Assembly: GCA_905221605.1 (NCBI GenBank)
Contig: CAJNDS010000244.1
Coordinates: 124,670 to 188,669, forward strand
Reading direction: 5' to 3'
DNA: 64,000 bases
From: Symbiodinium natans
Lineage: Eukaryota > Sar > Dinophyceae > Suessiales > Symbiodiniaceae
The notes under the pieces were generated by a model, which ran no database searches, had not been told where the DNA came from, and saw only the letters and a program-made list of their open reading frames with translations. Of this stretch, positions 20,136 to 30,012 are shown piece by piece; within the stretch, counting starts at the first letter, position 1; the number at the start of each line of letters is the position of its first letter. A program made the translations under genes and the position numbers.

Positions 20136-22702
20136 CGGTGCCTTAAAATTGTTTCAAGTTTATTCTAGGAGAACCCCGAACCTGGTTGAAAGCTCTTGTC
20201 CCTGAAGCCTATGCCCGGACGGGGCACGTATCGAAACTCTAGACCTCTCGAACTTCCAAGCCCCGTTGTCAGGCGCTTGCTCCGTTGAAGTGTCCCATGC
20301 AGGGTCGCTTCCTGCTCTGGAGACCGATGCTAGGTGGGCATCTGGATTTATGAGTCCCTGCAGTTTTGTTCAAGCAAAGCAGTGGTTTCACACTTCTGTC
20401 AGAAATGTCTGGGTTGGCATTGTTTACACACACAGTCCATATATATATATATATATGTGTAGAGGTTGTCTTCTTCGTTTGACGTTCGTAGAAGCAGTTT
20501 TAGAATGTTTTGGTAATTCCAGTATGAGTCAGTATGGGTTTCTCCCAGTCGGAACAAGCTCCGTGCAGGTCTTCGGATTTGTGATGCTTATTTAGTGCGG
20601 GCATGTTTGTCACCCGCCAAGTCAGAAGTCAGCTCACCCCCATCGCGCACAACTCACCCCACATTTGCAGAAGTCATCCCAGAGGCCGTTCACCCAAGGC
20701 ACAGCGGTGTTCAAGAGCCCCAATTCCACGACGATTTCGAACGTCACACCACCCTTCGAGATTGCCTAATTCAAGGGCCTTCAACACAAGCCAAAACTCA
20801 TCTTCAACCAATGATTCCCTCCAAAGCGCAGGCTCTTTTGTCGTGATGCGGCCGTGCCCATGACTCACCCCTACTCTCCCAAGAAAGCTGCTGCAGTTGA
20901 CTGTGCACGAGCCCACAAACCCTCGCCTAAGCCTGTGGCCCGGCGTCCTCCACGAAGCTTCTGGGTAGCCCCCCTTTTTCAACCCCAGCCGGACCTCAAC
21001 CGGTAAACTTTGCCAGATTCACAGACTCCCACAAGGATGGCAGCCCCACACAGGGCCTCACGGACCGCGCATCGCTGCTTGCGAGCCCCGGTTCAATGGA
21101 GCAGGGTTCAAGTGGGTTTCAGGTGCACTTGGAGGTTCATGGTACTTACCTTTTATAACTGTACTTCTAACTGTACTTCTATAACCATATTAGCGCACTT
21201 AAGGGGATTATAAGTGGGTTATAAGTACAGTTATACTTGGTTCATAAGTACCATGAACCTCCAAGCATGTGAAAGACTCAAAGGCCTCGAGTCTTGTCGT
21301 TCCCCGGGCGACACGTGACGAGGCGTTCGGCCTAGGACCTTCTGGGCAACAGGAGACACGGGAGAAGAGTTTTCGGGACGAGTTTTAGGTGTAGGGTTTA
21401 CGGGACGTTTACAGGTTCACGGGTCAACCGCTGTTCAGTATATGTCCAGCTAACAGAGCGCAACGTGCATGTACGACTGCCCTCTCCTGAGTTCTATATC
21501 CCCCTTGGGAATTCTTGTTTATTGTTGCTTAAATAAACCCAAGAGGATGTTAAACATACTATTTTTATTAAGGTTCTAAGGGGAGTTTTGAGTTTGCTCT
21601 CCCCCGGGAGCCAGCAACTTCTGGCGTCCGAGCAGTGACAATGGCCTTGGACGTGCTTGCAGTTTGCAGTTTGACAGAGTTTGACTCCTTAGCTTCTTGA
21701 TTGGGGACCCAAATAGAAATTGAGAAAGCCGAGGGAAAGCGAGCCCAAGATCGCTGCGCTTGACGCCTTCAACATCCCCCAGGCTTGCAGGCTTTGTCTC
21801 CAAATAGGAGAAACCAGTCAATGCCTGCAGGATTGGAGTTGATCGGAAGTGTGTCTCATGTCGCAAGATAGTATGAAGAAGGCAAACCTTGCGAACATTC
21901 GCAAGGGCCTTGTGTGTTGTGCCTGACGATAATGCAAGAAGCACGGGGTGAACTTTGGCAGACTCACCACCACGAGACTTAACATCCTGTCCATCTTGGA
22001 TATTTTTGAACCATTCGTACCTTCACCACGTCGCAAAAACTCTTGACTCTCCGTGCTGCTCAGGCGATCGTAAGACGTTTCGGAGTAGGGGCCGCCGCGC
22101 TGATAAGCGTGGTCGTGGCCTCCTTGATCTTCTTGGGATCCAAGAAGAGACCTTCGAGTTCGTCGCAAAGCCCTTTGGCCACAACGATGCCTAAGCCGGC
22201 GAGCTTGAAGTCAATCTTCTTTCCTTCCTAGTTCCTGTTTGGTATGCTAGTGACTCGCAGGTGCACAAGGGACAGCTGCATACCAATTACCTTTACGGTC
22301 GTACCGTCGTACACGCGAACAATGTAGGACCCGAAAGAAACCACAGTGAATTGTTTAGCACCACATGCTGCCATTCAGCAGTGCATGCTGCAAGCGGAGT
22401 GGGTTTCGGGATTCACCTAAAGTATCCTAAAGTGCTATGTCCTCAGGCCACATCAAGCTTGCCCGCTAATGAATATTCCCCAAAGCCAGGTGATCTAGTA
22501 AGCAGCATACCCCTCAACCGACTAGAATGTTTTGAAGTCTGACCACCTTTTGCTTCAAGGCGTCCTTGTGCTCCTTTGCGGGGCGGTTCTGTTCATGGCG
22601 GTGCCTTCTGAAGGCACTGCCACCGCCGTTTATGCGACTTGGCTTGGGTTTGGGGTCGTTTGGGGTGCTGTCAAAGCCATTCGCCGTTAAGGGAAAGGCA
22701 CC
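20136..22702. other. Region without recognisable gene
   Basis: Holds a short (AT)n run at about 20438-20456, the inverted-repeat element at 21128-21265, and a hairpin at about 22592-22622 (GGCGGTGCCTTC against GAAGGCAC, with a 5-nt bulge before CCGCC). Open frames at 21576-22231 overlap on both strands without motif. It may hold the promoter and leader of the RCC1 gene. Confidence 0.4.
21128..21265. mobile_element. Short inverted-repeat element, copy 2 (MITE-like)
   Basis: The ends CTTGGAGGTTCATGGTACTTA (21128-21148) and TAAGTACCATGAACCTCCAAG (21245-21265) are perfect reverse complements. The inside carries ACTGTACTTCTA direct repeats on the left and a matching GTACAGTTATA on the right. CA flanks each side. 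Length is 138 bp and there is no coding capacity. Confidence 0.85.
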
Positions 22703-24610
22703 ATGGCCGGGAAGGCAAGCAGTGGAGTTGATTTTCGTTCGTTCTTCTTGATGGGATTTGGGGTTCAGGGTTTAGGGTGCAGGGTTAAAGAAATCCGTCC
22801 CAAGGTGACGGACGGTGCGGGCGCAGCTGTATTGGATGATGGACGGCTGGTGACCTGGGGCGATGCAGGCGGGCCTCGCAGGAAGATCAAGGGCTGCTGT
22901 TTCAGGTTGCGGACTCAAGGTTTTAAGCCGTGCACGTGGGTTGCGGACTCTAGGGTTGTGTGTTTCTCTGGGTCCCGTCACGGCCCACTCCCAAACGTGC
23001 GGCAAGTTTGTAATTTCGCTTGTGGTTGACTCTTTGCGGTATCAAGTGTTGTTCTTCCATGCGTGGCTCTTTCTGCGTACTGGATGTTGTTTAATAACGT
23101 CGTGTGCCCAACAGACGTCCTGGGCTGTGCTTTAGACGCAAAGAACTTCTGGAGGGGACTCCAAGTGTGAGGCTATGGAGGCGACTCCTCGTCCGTGGCA
23201 TCTCAACTGACAAATGTTCAAGAGGTGGTCACCACTTCAAGGGCATTTGGGGCCCTGAAAAGCGATGGCAGCGTCGTTGTGTGGGGTGATTCCGGCTATG
23301 CTGGCGACGCAAGCTCACTCGCTGCACCACTGTCAAGCGGCGTGAGCAAGATTGTGTCTGGTTTCTTCGCCATGGCCGCGCTAAAGTCTGATGGTAGTGT
23401 CGTTGCCTGGGGCAATTCCCATTTTGGTGGTGACACCAGCTCTGTTGCTGCCCAGCTAACCTCGGGCTGCGTGGGTTTGTACTCGAACAAGCACGCCTTC
23501 GTAGTGCTGAAGAGCGACGGATCAGCGGTAACCTGGGGTAGCGGTGCCGGATTGACATCACCAGAAGACGTCACATCGCTCATCGACTCCACGGTAACTG
23601 AGATCTTAGGATCTCATCATGCCTTTGCTGCATTGCGGGCCGATGGAAGAGTGGTCACCTGGGGCGACGTCAATACAGGGGGCGACTCCAGGATGCTTTC
23701 TTCACAGCTGTCCTCTGGTGTGACCAGCCTTCATGGAGGTTCCATGCAGTTTGCCGCCTTGAAGCCCGGCCCTCATCTTGATGCGAATCCTTAAGGTCCT
23801 TGCTTCTACAACTTACTAAGATTAAGGTCCGATGGCACAGCATTGGTGTGGGGCATGGGGCCTGGGCAGAGTACTTGGGGCGAAGCCTTCTCGTCAGCCA
23901 AGAGCTTTGCTTTCTCCCATACAGCCGTGGCCATAGTGTTCACGGATGGCACAGTGGCCTCCCGCGGACACTGGTCTGCTTTGGAGCGAATTCGCCATGA
24001 CAAGGGTTTTATATAGTTTTGACGCCAGAGAGCACAGAAGCTTAACTCCAAGAGCTCTCCAGGAAATACCAATGATCAGTATGGCGCGGATTCGAGCGCG
24101 GTCTCAGCACAGTTGACGGATGTGGATCGCATCTATGGCGGCTGGCATGCCAGTGCCTTCATCGCAGTGACCGTGCTGCAGTTCAGAGATTCAGGGCTTC
24201 CGAGAATTGGGGGGGTACCTTACTGAGGTCCTTATTATGAGGGGATCCTATTATTTGGGGATCTATATCGGGGATCCCCTGTTTTCCTAAACCCCCATAT
24301 GCATAAACATACAAGTGTCAATGGCAAGGATGAGCCTGGGGGTTTGGGCCAAGTTCGTCCAAGAGCACCTTAAGGGCTCCGAGCGTTCTGTGAATTAGTT
24401 TTTTTACACGTACGTGTACTGAGAATTAGTTTTGTTACACGTACGTGTAAAAAAACTAATTCTCAGTATGCTCTGTGTTTCTTTCTTCCTTATTCAAGTT
24501 TGTTTTCCCTCGTTTTTTTGTTGTCAGACACAGGTCAAAAGCAATGGAGATGCAGTTGTATGGGGGCATCCTACGCGTGGTGGGGATGCATCCGGAGTGG
24601 ATCTCTGTTG
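22703..24610 (+). CDS. Giant RCC1-repeat gene, 5' part (about 8 RCC1 repeats)
   Basis: ATG 22703 opens a frame (MAGKASSGVDF) that runs into the first RCC1-like motif, LDDGRLVTWGDAG. Exons: 22703-22868, 23172-23763, 23827-23966, 24063 to about 24175, and about 24534-24605. The large second exon holds four clear repeats of the form FAALKSDGSVVAWGxSxxGGDxSSVAAQLxSGVxxI. RCC1 repeats of about 50 residues each form one blade of a beta propeller and usually mediate protein or chromatin binding. Here the role is unknown. The first introns can be joined only with GC or GA donors: 22869-23171 GC-AG, 23764-23826 GC-AG, 23967-24062 GA-AG. Each join restores a perfect repeat, for example DAG|YGGD and L-K-SDG. 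The ATG is tentative because the frame crosses a telomere-like GGGTTTAGGG stretch near 22760. Confidence 0.8.
24240..24280. other. Short perfect inverted repeat in intron
   Basis: AGGGGATCC (24240-24248) and GGATCCCCT (24272-24280) flank an AT-rich loop that contains a third GGGGATC. Lies in an intron of the RCC1 gene. Confidence 0.6.
24391..24467. repeat. 50-bp near-perfect palindrome plus a third arm
   Basis: 24418-24442 and 24443-24467 are reverse complements at 24 of 25 positions, centred on ACGT. The left arm and centre are present again just upstream at about 24391-24417. Lies in an intron of the RCC1 gene. It could be a minimal foldback element. Confidence 0.85.
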
Positions 24611-24884
24611 CACGGAAGCACAGCTAGAAACAAAGCAAGCATGACGTGGGCTCTAATCCCTACAATGCCCTCCGATCTCGCACTAGAAGCACGAGCAACT
24701 GCAAGCACCACCCTTTGATGGCCCCAAACATGCGCTTTTCCCATGATGGAGGTTCAGCGTATGGAGTTCCTGCGCATGTCGCATGTCCAGCCGACGTAGA
24801 ACACCACACATTGCTGTGTTGCCTGTGTTGCAAGCGGCTCGCGCCCATCGCGCCCATCATCCTGCACTTAGGTTGCGTCCAAGC

Positions 24885-25000
24885 AGGCTTTGGTGGCTTC
24901 GATGCCACGGCAATACTCAAAACGGACGGCAGCGTAGTGGCCTTCGGAGAATCGGCCAACGGTGGAAACACCCAGCGCCTCGGACATGAGCCCATCTTTC
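24885..25000 (+). CDS. RCC1 gene exon (one repeat)
   Basis: Encodes AGFGGFDATAILKTDGSVVA, then FGESANGGNTQRL, a full RCC1 blade core with Phe in place of the usual Trp in VVAWG. It continues the frame logic of the exon at 24534-24605, which ends GGDASGVDL. Borders are approximate. Confidence 0.65.
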
Positions 25001-25372
25001 CCCCGTTGAACCCTCGAGGGCGCTTTTTGGTACACGAAGCAGAGGCCAAAGTGTAACTTTCCCGATATGGCACTGCAAGTGAGCTGGACCGCGGGCCCTT
25101 GGATCTTGGATTTCACCTCGAAGTCTGTGGCTTGCTGTTCTAGGACTGGGCCTCACAAAGAACGAGACGAGCAGAGGCTAGCATATCCGCTAGCATATGT
25201 ATTCTGGGTGATATTTTCTCAAGCTTGGATGGTTCATCTTTCTCATGTCGTCATGTCGGACGTGTATTTACATGGAGACAGGTTGGCACTGCGCTCGACC
25301 GAACGTTGTAAAATAATTCGGTCCGCATCCGCGTTCAAGTTTCGGAATTCAGCTTCGAGCTTCCACGGTTGA

Positions 25373-25412
25373 AACCCTAAACCCTACACCCTAAGCCCTA
25401 AACCCTAAACCC
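25373..25412. repeat. Telomeric tract in intron
   Basis: Five CCCTAAA-type units, two of them variants (CCCTACA, CCCTAAG). Lies in the long intron of the RCC1 gene. Confidence 0.9.
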
Positions 25413-25553
25413 CTTTGCCATCCCCCGAAAGCCGCCCTCAGAGGCATCCGAACTCCGCAACCGACGTGACCTCGGGGGTGACGACCATTGCTATTCCGCC
25501 TCGAGATGGCGAGCTTAGGTTGCCTTTGAGAAGCCGTTGAAGCTTAATTTGAG

Positions 25554-25555
<2 letters not shown>

Positions 25556-25592
<37 letters not shown>
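25556..25592. repeat. (CT)n microsatellite
   Basis: About 18 CT dinucleotides followed by a short TATA run and a C9 tract (25621-25629). Confidence 0.95.
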
Positions 25593-25595
<3 letters not shown>

Positions 25596-25694
25596 ACCTA
25601 TATATATGTATGTAAGCTCACCCCCCCCCATGATCAGGTCGGAAAACCTTTCGGCCACATCATTGAAGAAGTTGTAAATAGAAAGCTACATTCA

Positions 25695-26150
25695 AAGGCC
25701 ACACTGTTTGCCCCGATGATTAGATAAAATGGCTACAGGGGCTTGCCTGTTCGTAACAAAATGATATTCAGAGGTTGCTCTGGGCTTCCTTCGTGTTTTA
25801 TCTATTTTTTCATACAAGAAACCCACGCCCCAATAAATTCTCATCTGGGCTTCGTTCGTGGGTAAATATAGACAGAGTTTGATGATAAAAGCCACACCCT
25901 AACATATCATCTTCTCAGCCTTCTTCGTACTCAATCTACTTTTGACTCTATGTGCAATTGCCACATCCTATGAAGACATCCTCTTCTAAGCCTCGTTCCG
26001 AATGAAACCGAATTTAGACTTTTATATGAGAGACCACACCCTGTGAAATCCTCCTCTGGCCCCTATTCGTAATGAAGTGTTATGCGATTTTGTCTTAAAA
26101 AGCCACACCCTCAGAAATCCTCATTTGGGCTTCGTGCGAAACCCAATTAA
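25695..26150. repeat. Degenerate 70-bp tandem repeat, AT-rich
   Basis: The core GCCACACCCT...AATCCTCNTCTGGGCTTCGTTCG recurs with anchors near 25698, 25822, 25891, 25960, 26032 and 26102, giving a period of about 70 bp. Copies are strongly diverged (by eye about 65-75% alike). Lies in an intron of the RCC1 gene. Confidence 0.75.
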
Positions 26151-26420
26151 CCAGGTGAGGAAGTGTAGCAGGTGTAAAGCACAGGTGTTTTTATTACTGC
26201 TTGTAAGTTTTTCACATAGGGTCGAACTCCTTGAAAAAAATGACTTTGCTGTGCATGCTCAGGATCATTGTTTTTGCGGTATTTACGAGGGTTTTTGTAC
26301 GAAAAATAAAAAGCTAGATCAAGGGGGGGGGGGGGTGGCGGGGGCGTGACCATGCTATATAGATATATATATATATATACATACGTACATAAATATTTGC
26401 CGGACATTCCCTTATTGAGC

Positions 26421-26660
26421 GATGCAATGGATGTCATGCGCCTGCTCCAGGAGTTCTTCGCCGCTCTAAAATCAGATGGGACGCTGGCAGCCTGGGGAAA
26501 CCGTGGGGGCTCTGTCCCAGATGGCCTGGTGCCGACAAGTACGGCAACTTCATCCACAAGCAGCACCGTCACATCCACCACCATGACCACCACCAGCCAC
26601 TTGACATCAGGAAATGCAGGATCTGGGACTCCCGAGATGTTGAAAACATTGCTTTCGCAC
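26421..26660 (+). CDS. RCC1 gene exon: one repeat plus first Ser/Thr linker
   Basis: Encodes a blade ending EFFAALKSDGTLAAWGN, then changes into a Thr/Ser linker (SSTSSTVTSTTMTTTSHLTS). The linker marks the first copy of a 3-kb module that is repeated three times. Such linkers are typical sites of O-glycosylation (family knowledge). Both exon borders are approximate. Confidence 0.65.
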
Positions 26661-29618
26661 CTTAAAGGCTTTAGAAGGAAACCTGAGCGGGTTGGCTTAC
26701 ACACATTCTTGAGCCTGCACCCTGAAACCCTCTGAAGCAAGCTCTCACCTCGCGCCGGCTAGCCCTCACGCTGCAGGTCTGCTCCCTGGTGGCTCGAAAG
26801 TGGTGATCAACACCAGCGCCCTGGCGAGAGAGAGTCTTGTACGTTGTACAGACACCCAGTGAGTCATGACAGCAAAGGAGACTTGCAGCTCAGAGGTCCG
26901 GAAAGCCTAGTCTAGAACCCTGAACCCTGAACCCCAACCTTCTGCCAAGATGCCTTTGCCTCGTTGGGAACGGACGGCAGCGTCACCACGTGGGGCAATA
27001 CCGGCAGGGGTGGGGACTCCTCTTCGGTGGCTGCCAGCCACCAGGCTTCAAAAAAGCTTCATCTCCGAGGGAAGGGTGGGGGAATTCAGGCGGAGTCCGC
27101 TCTTCTGCTCCTCCATGTTTCACTTGGGTTTGTCTGCTTGATTCTTGAGACCGGAGCATGCAGAGGTTTGGCCTCTGACGTGGTGTTCCTTGCCGGCAGT
27201 GAAAGTGCCTTTGCGGCCGCGAAGGCGGATGGCAGCGTTGTGACCTGGGGCGACACCAACAACGGGGGGGATCAGGGCACCGCCTCCTCGCAGCTGAGCG
27301 GCGTGGTGAGCTTGGCCTCCACCTTGTCCGGCTTCGCTGCGCTGAAGGCCGACGTACGAAGTAGTACGAAGTCCTCGAAGCAAAGTGCTATCGTCTCGAC
27401 TCCGAGTTTCAATGATCAGTTTTGTCCTTGCTACCTTGTTCTGAGGCAGATGGCTCTGTGGTTTCCTGGGGTCGCACACTCTACTTCCCAAGTGGCCCTG
27501 AGACCTTCTCCGACGTGGTCAGCATCACCACCAGCATCCATTCGTTTGCGGCCATAAAGACGGATGGGAGCGTGGTGGCCTGGGGTGGTCCATCAGAAGG
27601 TGGCTCGATATCCGCTGCTGCGCCTGATTTCATTTGCATTTCCCGCAGGTTCGCGTTCGCACGATTTCGCACGCAATCAAGCTCTGGCAACTTGAGGCTG
27701 TGGCCGCAGACTTGACCTCCGGTGTCAAGTCCATTGTGTCCAGCAGCCATGCGACTCGATCCGAGTTTATTGGGTGCAGAAGAGTCTCAAGCTCTAGTGT
27801 CAGCTGGGTGCGAAGACATGGCAATCGTATGGTGAAGACACCCGCTATCCCAGGTCATGGTGGCCGTGAAAGATGATGGGAGCGTCGTTGCCTGGGGGAC
27901 CGGCTTTCGAGGCGCCGACATCCCCGCGGCCGTGTCCTCCTCCCTCGCCAGCGGCGTTGCCGAGCAGCGACAGCAAAGGTTTTCTGTACACAGTTAACTG
28001 TCAACGTTACGTGCTATGACTCAGCTACGACTGGCTAGGACCCTCATCCTTGCGGATGGTAGTGCTGCCTTGTCTGTCTGCCTGCTGGCAGCGTTCTAGA
28101 TTCTAGCCGATAGCACGCTTGTGCCTTCCAGGTGGACTACGTCGTCGCACCACCGGTTTACGATGGCAGGGCTTTCGCCGCGATCAAGTTCGACGGCACC
28201 GCAGTGATGTGGGGCAACTTTGACGGCATCGGGAGCTTTGGCTACACTTACAACAACGTGAGGCAGCATGGCCTGCAATTAGAATCAGGGTGTGTAGTAC
28301 GGTGTGTAGTGCTTGATCAGCTTGGCTGTCAACATCCTCGTGCGAGTTGCAATTGCGTCAAGAACTGGAGGTCTGTGACCCTAACCTCGACGCTTGACTG
28401 CACTGCGCATGGTACTCGTAGTGATGTTGCGAGGAACTTGCAGCCTCCGAACAGAGAACGCATGTTCACATTGCAGTAGGCGCAGACCCGCACAGAGTTG
28501 CCAGGGGAGCCGGTGCCGTGCTGTACCAGGATGGCACAGTGGACGCAGTCGGCCCAAGCAATATGGGCGGCGACGCCAGCGCTGTCTCCGGCCAGCTTAC
28601 CGGAGTTACGGCCATCTACCGAACGGCGCGAGCCTTCGCTGCGGTGAAATCAGATGGCAGCGTCGTTGCCTGGGGCGCCAGTGGCTACGGTGGCTCCAGC
28701 GATTTCAGCTCTGTCGCAGCGAATGCGGCATGCTGCGTGCAGGAGCCATGCGCCTGCGCCTGCACCCTTGGCCCCTTTAGTCCTTTAGCCTGCAAAGCCT
28801 GCAGGAAATCTTCGGGGGTGCCCAAGGCTTCGCAGCGCTGAAGGACGGGACTCGAGAAATAGAGCTTCGGATTCGCTTCTGTGACACATCCACCCTACCC
28901 CTCCTGCGTAGGAGGATGGAAGCGTGGTCGCATGGGGAGGGGGCGGCGCCGGCAACATCGGCTCTTCTTTGTCGTCTGGGGTGTCTTTGCCAGTTATTAT
29001 GAGCATCACGATATGCGCACAGCCTCGGCTGCTGCATTGTGAAGTTGCACAGCTGCTTGTTCGCAGACCTGTGGTTGTTTTGCCTGAAGCTTAGGTCGAG
29101 TACATCTTCTACTCCAAATGGATGGACACCCAGTTTCTTGATCTCCCGTTTACACACTTTTCACCAGCGGGGCTTTAGTTCACTGATGTTCACTGTTATC
29201 ACTGTTCTTGGGTTCCGGATAGAAAAGGCCGCAAGCCAGACTAGAACTGACTAAGCAGTTTGCGTGCTACTCGATTCGGCTTCATCCTAACACTCTCCGA
29301 CATACTCTGACCCAGGTTTGCGGCGGTCAGCTCCGGTGGCACAGTACCCAAGATGCAACTAGGGATCTCGTCACGGGTGCCTTTTCCGGACACTCATCCT
29401 CAGATACCTCCAGCAGTCCTCAAGCATCTCCCCTCTCACGGAAGTGTTCCCTGAAAGCAAGATGCTTGGTGGCAGGGTTCAGAGGGTGCAAGATTTCAAG
29501 TTATGGGATGCACTCCCACCTGGTTCAGCGCTTGCAAATGGCTTGCTCAGGTGACGTCCTGGAGCCAATCTGCTCCAGCCAATTTGGCGCTGTGGACCAC
29601 CAGCACATGGACCACCAC
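26555..29618. repeat. 3-kb intragenic module, copy 1
   Basis: First of three direct copies of a module containing the Ser/Thr linker, about ten RCC1 repeats and all intervening introns. The next copies start at 29619 and 32774. Copies look about 98% alike by eye, introns included. Confidence 0.9.
26949..29343 (+). CDS. RCC1 gene, module 1 exons (about 10 repeats)
   Basis: Exons by eye: 26949 to about 27036, 27164-27347, 27446-27619, 27697-27750, 27854-27958, 28132 to about 28262, 28505 to about 28728, about 28803-28843, 28912 to about 28985, and 29316-29343. Each carries RCC1 cores such as TDGSVTTWGN, ADGSVVTWGD, TDGSVVAWGG and SDGSVVAWGA. Introns 27348-27445, 27620-27696, 27751-27853 and 27959-28131 fit only GC-AG. 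The intron 28844-28911 fits GA-AG. The intron 29344-29550 is GT-AG and joins SGGT to VTSWS. A telomere-like ACCCTGAACCCTGAACCCC run precedes the first exon. Several blades are degenerate (GTVDAVG for GTVVAWG). The frame stays open through every join I tested, so the module looks functional. Confidence 0.78.
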
Positions 29619-29720
29619 CACAAGCAGCACCGTCACATCCACCACCATGACCACCACCAGCCACTTGACATCAGGAAATGCAGGATCTGGGACTCCCGAG
29701 ATGTTGAAAACATTGCTTTC
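29551..29720 (+). CDS. RCC1 gene, second Ser/Thr linker exon
   Basis: After the acceptor TTGCTCAG at 29543-29550 the frame reads VTSWSQSAPANLALWTT, then a Thr/Ser/Trp linker matching the first one from TSSTVTSTT onward. It joins module 1 to module 2 in frame, which is the main argument that all three modules belong to one gene. The 3' border is approximate. Confidence 0.65.
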
Positions 29721-30012
29721 GCACCTTAAAGGCTTTAGAAGGAAACCTGAGCGGGTTGGCTTACACACATTCTTGAGCCTGCACCCTGAAACCCTCTGAA
29801 GCAAGCTCTCACCTCGCGCCGGCTAGCCCTCACGCTGCAGGTCTGCTCCCTGGTGGCTCGAAAGTGGTGATCAACACCAGCGCCCTGGCGAGAGAGAGTC
29901 TTGTACGTTGTACAGACACCCAGTGAGTCATGACAGCAAAGGAGACTTGCAGTTCAGAGGTCCGGAAAGCCTAGTCTAGAACCCTGAACCCTGAACCCCA
30001 ACCTTCTGCCAA

